Virus record (IMG/VR): IMGVR_UViG_3300022752_000027
Location: 59,736 to 123,735 of that record
Length of the DNA: 64,000 nt
Source: a virus
Strand: one strand, 5' to 3'
Below, piece after piece: positions 38,872 through 49,044 of this stretch. Positions within the stretch are counted from its first letter, which is position 1; the number at the start of each line of letters is the position of its first letter. Under the pieces are notes generated by a model. That model did no database searches. It was given only the letters and a program-made list of their open reading frames with translations, and was not told where the DNA came from. The position numbers and the translations under genes were made by a program.

Positions 38872-41130
38872 ATGTTCTATTCAATAGTATTCTCAACACA
38901 AAAAGCTTTATTAACAGCTGCTAAGTTACCTGGTGTGCATTCTGTGCACACACCATTACAAATGATCATTTTTGAAGGATCTGTTCCTTCAAAACTTGAC
39001 CCTAAAACAGTAATTTATATATCGGAGCCATATGCCGGAATTGAAGAGGCTAAAACAGGACTAGTAATTTTTACTGCGGCAACTAATAAATTTTTAGATT
39101 TAGTAAACTACCTGAAGAAATCAGCAGTACTTGTTTTAGATACTTTTCCAGAAACAAATATTATCATTACCAGAATGCCTACAATGACAACGTGGACTAA
39201 GTTTAATGCTAAACTTGCCAAAGAAGCATCGTCATTAATTGGATTTGTAGAAGAGGATTTAACATTTAATGTTGTTCCAGATTCTCCAGATTATGCATAT
39301 GGAAATTATACATATGAGCAACATGGTTGGTTAAATTCAATAAATGCAGGAGATTCGTATTCAATGATTTCTGCACTTTCTGGTGAAAAACATGTTGCTA
39401 TTTTTGATTCATCATTTGATATTAACCATCCTGATTTAGTTGGCAGATCTGCATTTAACTGGAACTGTGTTGATAATAATTCAAATGTAGATGTTATTGC
39501 AGGAGATCCATATTATAATTCTTCTTTGGGTCAAATGGATTTTGCATATCCTCAGCATGCTACTGCAATGGCAGGTATTGTTGCGGCAAACTCTACAAAT
39601 GGAATTCTTGTACAGTCTAATACTTTAAATAAAGTAAAGGCACAAGTATTAAAAGTACTTTATCCATATAATATTAATACCCCCACACCAACTATTATCT
39701 ATAACACAACAAATTCTGCGTTGATTCGTGGATTTAATCGTGCTATGTTAAATAATTCTTGTGCGGCAATAAGTATAGCATGGACAGGCTCAGCATTTAC
39801 ATCACAAGTATATAGTGTAATGAATTATGTACTTCAGAGTGCTAGAAATTGTAAAGGTATTCCAATCTTTGTATCTGCAGGTAATGTGCCAACTGACCAA
39901 ATTAATTATTTTCCAGCTGCCTATGGACAAAGCACAAAACTATGCACGATAAGTGGGACATGTTGCGGAACAATAGACCGTGAAAATTCACTAATTGCAT
40001 CATTTTCTAGTTTTGGTATTAATGTTTTTATAGCAGCTCCAGCAGTACAGGTTTTAACAACAGATGTTAGTGGAACATACGGATATTCCTATTCATCAGA
40101 CCCTAGTGTAAATGCTGTAACATATTTCAATGGAACATCGGCATCTGCACCAATTGTTGCTGGAGTAGCAGCATTAATGTCTTTAGTAAATTCAGGTTTA
40201 AGTGTAACAGATATTAGAACAATTTTAAAAAATAGTGCATTGCAAGTCAATCCAGGAACTGCAGAAGGAGAATATAATTATTCAGGAGTTGGTGGCTTTT
40301 TTGATACTGGAGGTAGTAAATCTAATGAGTTGGGATATGGTTTACTTGATCAATATTCTGCACTAATAGGTGCTGCTGCATTTGTACCAGCAACTGGAGG
40401 ATCTGATTTAAGTTTTTCTGAAATTGATATTCCAGATACAATTTATGCTGGAGATACAATTACTGTAAGTTTTGGAATTGATATTGATCCTGGATTTATC
40501 TATCAAGCAACAGGGTGCTCATCTAATAGTATTAAAGTTGCATTTTATAGTTCATCGACTCCGTATTATACGACTGCCAATTGCCCATTGATTTATGAAA
40601 CTACAGTTTATCCAGAACTTGGGGATACTTCAATTTCTAGTACATTCCCCTACACTGTACCATGTAATGCAACTGGTGATGTTTACATTATTGGAAATGT
40701 AGATTATGCAGAGTTATATCATGAAGGTGATGAAACTAATAATATTGGCGTTAGTAATTCAATGACTATAAATGGAATTTTAGCGCCTTGTCAGATTACT
40801 GATTTATCCGTAAGCATTATTTCAAGTTCATTACAGACAAATGGGTATAGATCATTTGTAGTTAGATTTACTAATACAGGAAATACTAATATTACTACTT
40901 TTAACTGGACAAGAGGTTGGTTAAATTCTCCAACTGGATCTCAAACAACAGGTACGTATAACTTTTCAGCAAGTACTCCACTGTTACCAGGAGCGTCAAG
41001 AAATGTTTCTGTAACATGGGCACAGTATGCGGCATCTTTCCCAGCTACTTGGTTTGCAAGAATTAATACTGTAAATGGTGCGCCAGATGCTGTTATAAGC
41101 AATAATACATCAACAATTGAAGTAAACTAA
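38872..41130 (+). CDS. Subtilisin-like serine protease 3 (S8), 752 aa
   Basis: Triad Asp179 (VAIFDSSFDINHPDL), His229 (YPQHATAMAG, with Ala replacing the usual Gly after His) and Ser423 (FNGTSASAP). Oxyanion Asn in FVSAGNVP. It has an insertion with several Cys (KLCTISGTCCGTIDREN) before the Ser motif. The C-terminal domains end VNGAPDAVISNNTSTIEV. It is the most divergent around the His, so activity should be checked. No signal peptide. Confidence 0.82.
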   Translation: MFYSIVFSTQKALLTAAKLPGVHSVHTPLQMIIFEGSVPSKLDPKTVIYISEPYAGIEEAKTGLVIFTAATNKFLDLVNYLKKSAVLVLDTFPETNIIITRMPTMTTWTKFNAKLAKEASSLIGFVEEDLTFNVVPDSPDYAYGNYTYEQHGWLNSINAGDSYSMISALSGEKHVAIFDSSFDINHPDLVGRSAFNWNCVDNNSNVDVIAGDPYYNSSLGQMDFAYPQHATAMAGIVAANSTNGILVQSNTLNKVKAQVLKVLYPYNINTPTPTIIYNTTNSALIRGFNRAMLNNSCAAISIAWTGSAFTSQVYSVMNYVLQSARNCKGIPIFVSAGNVPTDQINYFPAAYGQSTKLCTISGTCCGTIDRENSLIASFSSFGINVFIAAPAVQVLTTDVSGTYGYSYSSDPSVNAVTYFNGTSASAPIVAGVAALMSLVNSGLSVTDIRTILKNSALQVNPGTAEGEYNYSGVGGFFDTGGSKSNELGYGLLDQYSALIGAAAFVPATGGSDLSFSEIDIPDTIYAGDTITVSFGIDIDPGFIYQATGCSSNSIKVAFYSSSTPYYTTANCPLIYETTVYPELGDTSISSTFPYTVPCNATGDVYIIGNVDYAELYHEGDETNNIGVSNSMTINGILAPCQITDLSVSIISSSLQTNGYRSFVVRFTNTGNTNITTFNWTRGWLNSPTGSQTTGTYNFSASTPLLPGASRNVSVTWAQYAASFPATWFARINTVNGAPDAVISNNTSTIEVN

Positions 41131-41144
41131 TACTATTCATTGGA

Positions 41145-43601
41145 ATGATAAACGCAGTAACATATAAAACAGGTGCTTTATATAAAAAAGCATTAGCTGA
41201 TAAGAATATTTTACAGACACATGAGCCGTTTAATATCATAGTATATGATGACCCGTCTCCTGTAAAAAGGGATATGACGACTATTCGTAGAATTACTGAG
41301 GTTGATGATATTACTAAAGTTCCAACTGGATTAGCGTTATTAAAAGTTAATTGTGATCTTTTTGAAACTCGCTTAGATCCGGATTATCGAATTAATATGG
41401 ACCTTAAATATGAGGCTGAAAAAATCCTAAAAGAAAATAATGTAAAAGTTATTGATACAATACCACTTACATTTGGATATATTGTAGAAATACCTTCTAA
41501 TTTATCTTTTACAAAATTTACTGAAAAAATTAATAAAACATATAATGATCAAAATATTTTTTTAGTAATTGAGGAAGATGTAATTTTTGATGCACAGTCT
41601 TGTGATTACTATGCATGGCCTGATAGTTCTCAATGGCATCTTAAAGATATTCAAGCAAATCAAGCATATGCACTATTAGATCAAGGTGGCTATAACTCAG
41701 AAGATGGTACTACATATGGAGAATGGTATACCAGAGACGTAGCAATTATTGATGGTACAGGTTTTGAACTTAGTCATCCAGATTTATATAATACTGATTA
41801 TCCAGTAGACCATCCTGGTCGTGTTATGACTAGAGAAAACTGGGATTGTGTAAACAATAATAGTAATCCTCAACCAAGTGGTCCAAATGATAAACATGGT
41901 ACCGTCATGGCAGGAATAGCTGCATCAGGATGGGCAGATAGAAGATTTTTAAAAGGTGTTGGTTTAGATCATATTAATGCACAATGTCTTAGAATAGGAT
42001 ATAATGTTGGAATAAATGGTGCATTTTCAACATCAACCACTTTTGTAATAAGGGCTTTAAATAAAGCAATATTAAATACTAACTGTGCGGCAATTGCAAT
42101 GCCATATTCGCATGGAGGATTTTCAGTATTTACTAATATTATGCTAAATAATATTAGATATTTTAGTAGATTTGGAAAAGGAATGTTGGTTTTTGCTGCT
42201 TCTGGAAATAGTGGAGCAAGTAGTATTTCTAATGTTTATCCAGCAGCATATGATAATGTATTAGCTATAGGCGCTAGTACTGTAAGTCATTCAAGAGCTT
42301 CTTTTTCAAACTATGGTTCTGATTTATTTGCAACTGCTCCAGGAGCTTCAATTTTTGCAATTGACCGCTGCTGTAGTAGGGGATATAATATAAATCCAGA
42401 CCCCACCTATGGGTCAGTGACATATTTTAGCGGTACATCTGCATCTGCAGTCATTGCAGCTACTATAGCCGCTACAATGGTTGTGGCAAATCCTGATATT
42501 ACTGCACTACAGATTAAAACAATATTAGAAATTACTGCCAGAAGAATTGGTCCATATACTTATTATTCTACAAGTAATGAGATTGGATTTAATCTCAGTA
42601 CTAATCCTGAAATGGGTAATGGTATTCTAACCCAAGCTACTGCAGTACAAAAAGCACTTGAATATGCTTCAGTAAATCAAACCGCATATTTAAATTATGC
42701 GATAGATACTTTAAGTTTTTCTCAAGGTGACTTTGACAATGGTTTACAGGTTGCAACAGGTAGTGCTGTTCAATGGTTAATGGATATTAGTATTACAAAT
42801 GATTCTCCAGAACCCTTACCAGTAAGTGTAAATACTATTAATGTAAGAGTTTCAGTAACATTAGAAACTGATGGCCCAACACCAACTGCAAGTACACCAA
42901 TGATGCCTCTTTCTAATACTGCCTATATTTATGGACCACAAGATGTCGTGGTTCTTCCTGGAGAAACTATAACAAGGACTGTTACATGCCAGAGTGGAGG
43001 TTTAGAAAGATACAGTTGTCTTTTAGAGGGTAATTATTATTTTGTTGCTAAAATTGATAGTGCCGATTATGTTGTAGAAACAAGTGAAGAAGATAATATT
43101 GTATATATTCCTGTAGAATATATATATACTGAAGGTAGCATTGGATATTGTTCTCAAACCTGTGATCCTACTCAATACCCAGATGTGCAAATAAGAATTG
43201 ATTATTTAACAGTACAAAGGTTGGATCAAGCACTTCCTGCCCCATATACTGGATATTTTTGGAAAATAAAAGCAAGATTTACAAACTTAGACACCATAAA
43301 TGCAAATAGTTTTTGGGTAAGATATAACTGGAATCCAAGTATAATAAGTGGAGTATGGGAACAATGGGTTTTTGAGAACTCTTCGTTTATAAATGATGAT
43401 AATCTTGTACCATATGCCCCACAGTTTCAAATGCTTACACCTTTACTACCAGGAGAATCAAGATATATAGAAAAAATTATTGGATATCCACCATTACAAT
43501 ATCCTGCTATAATGACAGCTGTTGTTGCTATAGTTAATACATGGCCAGTAAATAATATTCAACCAATACATTTTACACAATCGGCTATAATATATCAATA
43601 A
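41145..43601 (+). CDS. Subtilisin-like serine protease 4 (S8), 818 aa
   Basis: The longest of the six. Triad Asp203 (VAIIDGTGFELSHPDL), His251 (DKHGTVMAG) and Ser432 (FSGTSASAV). Oxyanion Asn in FAASGNSG. The N-terminal part has HEPFNIIVYDD. C-terminal CARDB-like domains contain NYYFVAKIDSADYVVETSEE. The last domain differs from the others, ending with HFTQSAIIYQ. Its TAA overlaps the ATG of protease 5. Confidence 0.83.
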   Translation: MINAVTYKTGALYKKALADKNILQTHEPFNIIVYDDPSPVKRDMTTIRRITEVDDITKVPTGLALLKVNCDLFETRLDPDYRINMDLKYEAEKILKENNVKVIDTIPLTFGYIVEIPSNLSFTKFTEKINKTYNDQNIFLVIEEDVIFDAQSCDYYAWPDSSQWHLKDIQANQAYALLDQGGYNSEDGTTYGEWYTRDVAIIDGTGFELSHPDLYNTDYPVDHPGRVMTRENWDCVNNNSNPQPSGPNDKHGTVMAGIAASGWADRRFLKGVGLDHINAQCLRIGYNVGINGAFSTSTTFVIRALNKAILNTNCAAIAMPYSHGGFSVFTNIMLNNIRYFSRFGKGMLVFAASGNSGASSISNVYPAAYDNVLAIGASTVSHSRASFSNYGSDLFATAPGASIFAIDRCCSRGYNINPDPTYGSVTYFSGTSASAVIAATIAATMVVANPDITALQIKTILEITARRIGPYTYYSTSNEIGFNLSTNPEMGNGILTQATAVQKALEYASVNQTAYLNYAIDTLSFSQGDFDNGLQVATGSAVQWLMDISITNDSPEPLPVSVNTINVRVSVTLETDGPTPTASTPMMPLSNTAYIYGPQDVVVLPGETITRTVTCQSGGLERYSCLLEGNYYFVAKIDSADYVVETSEEDNIVYIPVEYIYTEGSIGYCSQTCDPTQYPDVQIRIDYLTVQRLDQALPAPYTGYFWKIKARFTNLDTINANSFWVRYNWNPSIISGVWEQWVFENSSFINDDNLVPYAPQFQMLTPLLPGESRYIEKIIGYPPLQYPAIMTAVVAIVNTWPVNNIQPIHFTQSAIIYQ

Positions 43602-45685
43602 TGATGAAAACAATAAATTCTGTAAAGTTTAAAAGTCAAAGTACTTTTGAAAAGACTAAAGTAAAATCTAATGTTTTACAGGTTCACGAGCCTTTTAATA
43701 TTGTTGTATTTGAAGATGATGCTCATGTAGATCCTGATTTTTCAAAAGTAAAACAAACTAATAAGGTTTCCGATCTAAAAGAAATACCTTCAGGTTTAGC
43801 TACGGCAATTGCATTTGACTATAAAAAAGCAAAGAAATTTTTAAAAGATTCTAATATTGACATAGTAAATGATTTTGAGTTAACTAAAACATTTATTATA
43901 GATATTCCGGATCATACGGCTTTTGAGGATTTTAGAACTCTTGTAATTGGATCAAATCTATTTGCCTCAGTTGTTGAGGATAAGATTATAGAGAGTAAAT
44001 CAAACTTGACAAACTATCCATATTCCGCACACTGGTGGTTAGGTAATATTAATGCATCTTCTGCTTGGTCACAATTAACTGCGCCAGGTTTAGTTGATGT
44101 TGCTGTAATTGACGGAACGGGTTGTGAGGTATCACATCCTGATTTAGTTGGAAAAACAAACCTGAACTGGAACTGCGTAGCTAATAATAGTAATGTAAGT
44201 CCTGTTTCTGATAATGAAAAACACGGTACTCCATGTGCCGGAATTATTGCAGCTAACTGTGCAAACAATGAGCTTGTATTATCTGTTGGAAATGATAAAG
44301 TAAGAGTACAGTTCCTAAAAGTAGGGTATAACCACACATCTACAGGCTCTTGGAATACATCAGATGCAATTTTAACAATGGCTGTAAATAAGGCAATTGC
44401 AAATACAAATTGTGTTGCAATATCAATGTCTTTTTACACTTCTATTTCTGGAGGATTTAAATCAGCATTAACAAGTGCTAAAGTATCAGGTAGAGGGGGA
44501 AAAGGAATGCCTTTGTTTGCATCTTCAGGTAATGATGGTGCATCATCAGTTACTCAAGCTCCTGCTGCATGGCCAGAAGTAATGGCTATTGGTGCATCTA
44601 ATAGTACTAATACTAGATCATCTTTTTCAAATTATGGAACTAGTCTTTTTGCAGCAGCTCCAGGATCATCAGTGCTTACTACAGATAGAACTGGCGGAAA
44701 AGGCTATTCTATAAATGTAGACCCTACTTTAGATGCTGTAACTTACTTTAGTGGTACTTCAGCTGCCTGTCCTGTTATGGCCGGTGTAGCTGGTACAATG
44801 ATTCTTGCAAATCCTAATTTAACAGAATCTCAAGTAAGAACAATACTTGCACAGACAAGTAGAAAACTTGGCGGCTATAACTATACTAGTGGCAAATCCC
44901 TAGAATTAGGATATGGCATTGTTGATCAAAACGCTGCAGTTGCAGCTGCTATTGCAGCAACTACAGTAGTACCGGATGTTCCAAACATCAGCATGATAAT
45001 GTCAGCACAAGGTACTGCTGTACAGGGAAGCATAATTCCAATTAACTATACTGTAAATTTATCTACTGCACAAACTAGTGCCTTAACACTAAGAGTATCA
45101 TTTTATAGATCGTTGAATACTATTCTTGAAGCTAATGATACATTGATTCAAACAGAAGTAATTACAGTACCAGCAAGTACTACCATGTATACTTCTGGCT
45201 TTAATTATACTGTTCCAACTAACATAGTTGGAAATCTATATGTTATTGGTTTTGTGGACAGTACGAATATTGTTTCTGAGCCAATTGAAACTGATAATAC
45301 AGCAAGTGTCGTAATTAATGTAGTTACTACAGGTCCAGTACCATCAAATAGTGGTTTAGATTTATCTGTGCAGCTTATTCAAACTAGATATGCTACCAAT
45401 GGAAAACTTTATGTAAAACAAAAGTTTACTAATGTCGGTTCAGTTGCAATCACAAGTTATAAATTTGTGAGGGGATTTATTGGTGGCACACAGCAAACTA
45501 AACAGATTAATAATGTCAATATGCAACCTGGACAATCTGTAACAAGTGAAACTGTTTGGAGTAACTATCCTCCAGCATATCCAGCAACTTATAAGATAAC
45601 TATAACAGAAGTAAATGGAGTAGTTGATTCAGTTGCCACAAATAATGTTAGTACAATTCAAGTAAATGAGAATGTTGCGCTATGA
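43601..45685 (+). CDS. Subtilisin-like serine protease 5 (S8), 694 aa
   Basis: Triad Asp171 (VAVIDGTGCEVSHPDL), His208 (EKHGTPCAG) and Ser387 (FSGTSAACP). Oxyanion Asn in FASSGNDG. N-terminal MMKTINSVKFKSQSTFEKTK and HEPFNIVVFED closely match proteases 2 and 6. C-terminal beta domains end VNGVVDSVATNNVSTIQV. It is joined by ATG/stop overlaps to both neighbours, so the array is translated as an operon. Confidence 0.85.
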   Translation: MMKTINSVKFKSQSTFEKTKVKSNVLQVHEPFNIVVFEDDAHVDPDFSKVKQTNKVSDLKEIPSGLATAIAFDYKKAKKFLKDSNIDIVNDFELTKTFIIDIPDHTAFEDFRTLVIGSNLFASVVEDKIIESKSNLTNYPYSAHWWLGNINASSAWSQLTAPGLVDVAVIDGTGCEVSHPDLVGKTNLNWNCVANNSNVSPVSDNEKHGTPCAGIIAANCANNELVLSVGNDKVRVQFLKVGYNHTSTGSWNTSDAILTMAVNKAIANTNCVAISMSFYTSISGGFKSALTSAKVSGRGGKGMPLFASSGNDGASSVTQAPAAWPEVMAIGASNSTNTRSSFSNYGTSLFAAAPGSSVLTTDRTGGKGYSINVDPTLDAVTYFSGTSAACPVMAGVAGTMILANPNLTESQVRTILAQTSRKLGGYNYTSGKSLELGYGIVDQNAAVAAAIAATTVVPDVPNISMIMSAQGTAVQGSIIPINYTVNLSTAQTSALTLRVSFYRSLNTILEANDTLIQTEVITVPASTTMYTSGFNYTVPTNIVGNLYVIGFVDSTNIVSEPIETDNTASVVINVVTTGPVPSNSGLDLSVQLIQTRYATNGKLYVKQKFTNVGSVAITSYKFVRGFIGGTQQTKQINNVNMQPGQSVTSETVWSNYPPAYPATYKITITEVNGVVDSVATNNVSTIQVNENVAL

Positions 45686-47781
45686 AACTAAATGCCGTAA
45701 AATTTAAAGATCGTAAAGCCTTTGATAAGAATAAATCAAAGGCAAATGTTGCTGCTTTCTACGATCAGCACAATGTAATTGTCTTTAAAGATAAAGCATA
45801 TGTAAAACCAGATAAGGTAAAAGTTTCTCACGTTGAACAAATTTTAGATGTTAAATATGGTGTACCGACCAGTATTGCCATACTTAAACCATCAAATTAT
45901 CACATAGGTTTAGGCATTTGCGAAAAAATGAATTTAAAAATTATAAATTCATATCCGCAAACAAGGACAATCATAGTTGAAATTCCTGAGCATATGTCAT
46001 ATACAAAATTTTATGAAACAGTTTTTAGTGCTGGATCATTTGATTTTATTGAACAGGATATAATTACTCAATTTGGAACTCATGCAAATTTTGCCTATAA
46101 CGACCATTGGCAATTAATTGCTATGAATGCTCAGGAAGGATGGAATATTATTGCACAAAATCCTCCAGTACAAAATAATATTGTAACAGTAATAGATATT
46201 GGATGTGAAACAACGCACCCAGATTTAACTGGTCAAGTAATTAATACACTTAATACTGTAACAAATACAACAGATGTTTTACCTTCATCACAGTATGATA
46301 ATCACGGAACTTGTTGTACAGGATTAATTGTTGCAAATCCAACTAATGGAATTAATACAATAGGTGTGGCAGGTCCATATACTAAAGCAAGTTTTGTAAA
46401 TCTTGCCGTTATGGATAATCCCCATACATTTTCAACAAGCACAACACAAAAAGTGCAGGCTATTAATCATGCCATTAGTATGCCTAACTGTGTTGCAATT
46501 TCTATGTCTTTTGGTGGAGGCAACATTGAACAAGCATTTGAAGATGCTCTTGTTGAGGCACAACAGATCGGAAGAGGAGGTAAAGGAATAGTTTGTTGCG
46601 CATCATCTGGTAATCAAGGATTATTTAATGATGTTCAATATCCTGCTTATTATCAAGGTGTTTGTAGTATAGGTGCACTTGATTTTAATGACTTTGATTA
46701 TAAAAAAGCAAGTTATTCTAACTACGGTGTAGAATTATTTGCTGCAGCTCCTGGATCATATACACCAACTACAGATAGAAGTGGTTCAGCAGGATATTCA
46801 CTAGACAATACTACTTATTTTAGCGGTACATCAGCCGCATGTCCTGTATTTGCTGGTGCTGTTGCTGCAATAGCAGCAGCATCTCCTAATCTAACAGCGG
46901 AACAAATAAAAAATATAATTAGAGAAAGTTGTGTCCAAATAGGTGGATATAATTATAACGGCAATCCTGTTTATCCAAACAGATCGTATGAAACAGGTTA
47001 TGGAATGATTAGTATTGAAAATGCTGTTGCTCTTGCTGTTGGCGGAACTGTTTCACCAGATCCAACAATTCCTATAAATGTTCGTGTTACTGTAAGTACT
47101 GTATCATTATCATTTCCAAATAGCACAGTGCCACTTACATATACAATTATATGTAATAAGGTTTTACAAACAGACACTAATATTTCAGTTACTATTTTTA
47201 AATCTGCTAATAATTCACCTGTTTTAGAACCGGCAGATACAGTACTTACCACATTAACTATTACTATTCCTGCTGGTCAATATCGTTATCAGGGATCTTA
47301 TGATTTTGTAGTAGATAATTCCTGGATAGGTTTAACTTATATAGGTGTTTATGCGGCATCATTGCCAGGAGAAACATTTACTGTTGATAATTATGGATTT
47401 AGAGCAATTCAAGTAATAGGTGAAAGTGCTCCACCAAACTTAAATTTAAAGGCCAGAATTCAAAAAATTACTCTAAATTCTGATTTTACAAAAGCTATTG
47501 TTTATTTTGATATTCAAAATACAGGTTTAACACCAGTAACAAGATTTACAATTAAAAAAGGATTTGTTGGGTATGAGGAGTATGTTTATGAAGTAATTTA
47601 TGATCTTCAAACTGATAAATATTATGTTGAAGAAACAGCATGGGAATTACTTCCTCCTCCAAATTTCTTGTATAGCACACCCTTTAAAATTGAAATTACT
47701 TCTGTAAATGGAATTTTCCCTGATGATGTAACAACAGATAATAGTGCATCTTATAACATAATTCCATCAGTTAATCCTTAA
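45682..47781 (+). CDS. Subtilisin-like serine protease 6 (S8), 699 aa
   Basis: Triad Asp172 (VTVIDIGCETTHPDL), His208 (DNHGTCCTG) and Ser384 (FSGTSAACP). Oxyanion Asn in CASSGNQG. The N-terminus MKLNAVKFKDRKAFDKNK is again shared, but the HEPF motif is YDQHNVIVFKD. The NWNC segment of the other members is missing. The C-terminus has CARDB-like repeats and ends VNGIFPDDVTTDNSAS. Its ATG overlaps the stop of protease 5. Confidence 0.85.
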   Translation: MKLNAVKFKDRKAFDKNKSKANVAAFYDQHNVIVFKDKAYVKPDKVKVSHVEQILDVKYGVPTSIAILKPSNYHIGLGICEKMNLKIINSYPQTRTIIVEIPEHMSYTKFYETVFSAGSFDFIEQDIITQFGTHANFAYNDHWQLIAMNAQEGWNIIAQNPPVQNNIVTVIDIGCETTHPDLTGQVINTLNTVTNTTDVLPSSQYDNHGTCCTGLIVANPTNGINTIGVAGPYTKASFVNLAVMDNPHTFSTSTTQKVQAINHAISMPNCVAISMSFGGGNIEQAFEDALVEAQQIGRGGKGIVCCASSGNQGLFNDVQYPAYYQGVCSIGALDFNDFDYKKASYSNYGVELFAAAPGSYTPTTDRSGSAGYSLDNTTYFSGTSAACPVFAGAVAAIAAASPNLTAEQIKNIIRESCVQIGGYNYNGNPVYPNRSYETGYGMISIENAVALAVGGTVSPDPTIPINVRVTVSTVSLSFPNSTVPLTYTIICNKVLQTDTNISVTIFKSANNSPVLEPADTVLTTLTITIPAGQYRYQGSYDFVVDNSWIGLTYIGVYAASLPGETFTVDNYGFRAIQVIGESAPPNLNLKARIQKITLNSDFTKAIVYFDIQNTGLTPVTRFTIKKGFVGYEEYVYEVIYDLQTDKYYVEETAWELLPPPNFLYSTPFKIEITSVNGIFPDDVTTDNSASYNIIPSVNP

Positions 47782-47786
47782 TTACT

Positions 47787-48155
47787 ATGAAAAAATTTCT
47801 ATACTACTTACAGAAATATGATGGTATATGGAGTATACCATTAGCATTCATGGGTTTTTTTCTAGCTGGCCAATACAGCTTTGAATACTTTGGGGATGCA
47901 ATTATCTCTACAGAATACCTACAATTTGCAGTACTCACATCATTAATTATGGTATTTGCTAATTTTGTAGTATTCTTAGGTATTAACTTTAACTTTAGAA
48001 GTCTTCAGAGATACTTCTACTCAAAAGAAATCAAATATGACATACAAGCTAATCTAACAACATGGCAAAGAATAAAGTTATACTTATTAGTCTACTTTGG
48101 ATTTTTATTCATCTTCCTCTTTATTCTATATTTGCTAATGACGGTTACTGCGTAA
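47787..48155 (+). CDS. Membrane protein, possible holin, 122 aa
   Basis: Three hydrophobic helices (about residues 15-32, 46-67, 97-119) with basic loops. It lies directly before a peptidoglycan-hydrolase-like gene and overlaps it by 94 bases, so a holin or lysis-control role is likely. The size is normal for holins, but no family is recognised. Confidence 0.5.
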   Translation: MKKFLYYLQKYDGIWSIPLAFMGFFLAGQYSFEYFGDAIISTEYLQFAVLTSLIMVFANFVVFLGINFNFRSLQRYFYSKEIKYDIQANLTTWQRIKLYLLVYFGFLFIFLFILYLLMTVTA

Positions 48156-48643
48156 GGGTAACAGCATCAAGTTATGTTGGAGTAAGAGAGAAGGGAGGTA
48201 ATAACCAGGGGTTTACTAAATGGGATTTTAGGCAACTTATGGTAGAAAATGGATGGAAACCAGGTAATGCGTGGTGCGCATATTTTGTAAAAGCAATGCT
48301 TAATGAATGTGGAGTACCTAATAATATTACTGGTTGGTCTCCAACAGCTTACAATAAGAATGACGTAATCTTTACTGACGGTAAATTTTATAAGTCTTTT
48401 AATGATGGTGATGTACTAGTTATGACTTTAAGTTATCCAGATAAGTATGGAACAACTAGATATAAAGCTATAGGGCATACAGGAATAGTAGATAAAATTG
48501 GTCAGTATTCTATAAGGACAATAGAGGGGAACACTAATGAACAGGGTATGAGAGATAGCAGAACTACTGACGGAGTATATTATAAAATCAGACCATTAAC
48601 TAAAAAATTACATATTACAAGATGGGCAAAACATCAAAACTAG
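48062..48643 (+). CDS. Endolysin, CHAP-like amidase with signal peptide
   Basis: The N-terminal hydrophobic stretch (VILISLLWIFIHLPLYSIFA, about residues 5-24) looks like a signal peptide. The catalytic part has GNAWCAYFVKAMLNECGVP (Cys nucleophile, about residues 73-91) and GHTGIVDKIGQ (His, about 139-149), the Cys-His arrangement of CHAP/NlpC-type peptidoglycan hydrolases. TIEGNTNEQG follows, as in such amidases. It would cut the host wall at lysis after Sec export. It overlaps the possible holin and the spanin genes. Confidence 0.75.
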   Translation: MAKNKVILISLLWIFIHLPLYSIFANDGYCVRVTASSYVGVREKGGNNQGFTKWDFRQLMVENGWKPGNAWCAYFVKAMLNECGVPNNITGWSPTAYNKNDVIFTDGKFYKSFNDGDVLVMTLSYPDKYGTTRYKAIGHTGIVDKIGQYSIRTIEGNTNEQGMRDSRTTDGVYYKIRPLTKKLHITRWAKHQN

Positions 48644-49044
48644 GAAAAATAGGGGTTATACTAGCAGTAGTTATTATACTACTATCTATATTCTTTAGTA
48701 TTAAAACTTGTACTAAAAAACCAGTAACTAATCCAGCTGTTGATAGACTGCATGAAATAAACGATAGTTTATATGAAGTCATTGAAGAAAATAACCGAAT
48801 AGCAAATGATCTTTACAATAAATTGGATTCTATAACAATTATATCGGATACAATTATTCAACGTCAAGAGATTACCAATAAATACTATAAAAATGAAGTT
48901 TATAACATTCTTAGCAGTAATGATGCTGATGCCAATACTCAGTTTAGGGCAACCCTCAAAAAGTCAGACTCCCTCCTTAAAAGTGGATTCTACTCCAAAA
49001 CTTACGACTTACGATCTTCAGCTAATGAATCTAAACTTCACTAG
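48622..49044 (+). CDS. Inner-membrane spanin (Rz-like), putative
   Basis: One N-terminal transmembrane helix (about residues 10-28) followed by a coiled coil (LHEINDSLYEVIEENNRIAN...), the layout of an i-spanin. It overlaps the endolysin gene by 22 bases and the next gene by 152 bases in another frame, just as Rz/Rz1 pairs often do. It would connect inner and outer membranes during lysis. Confidence 0.6.
   Translation: MGKTSKLGKIGVILAVVIILLSIFFSIKTCTKKPVTNPAVDRLHEINDSLYEVIEENNRIANDLYNKLDSITIISDTIIQRQEITNKYYKNEVYNILSSNDADANTQFRATLKKSDSLLKSGFYSKTYDLRSSANESKLH

Noticed and set aside
34458-47781. Proteases as host-secreted T9SS enzymes picked up by the phage
   Set aside because: None of the six has a signal peptide or a recognisable T9SS C-terminal domain, and stop/start overlaps within the array match phage gene packing.
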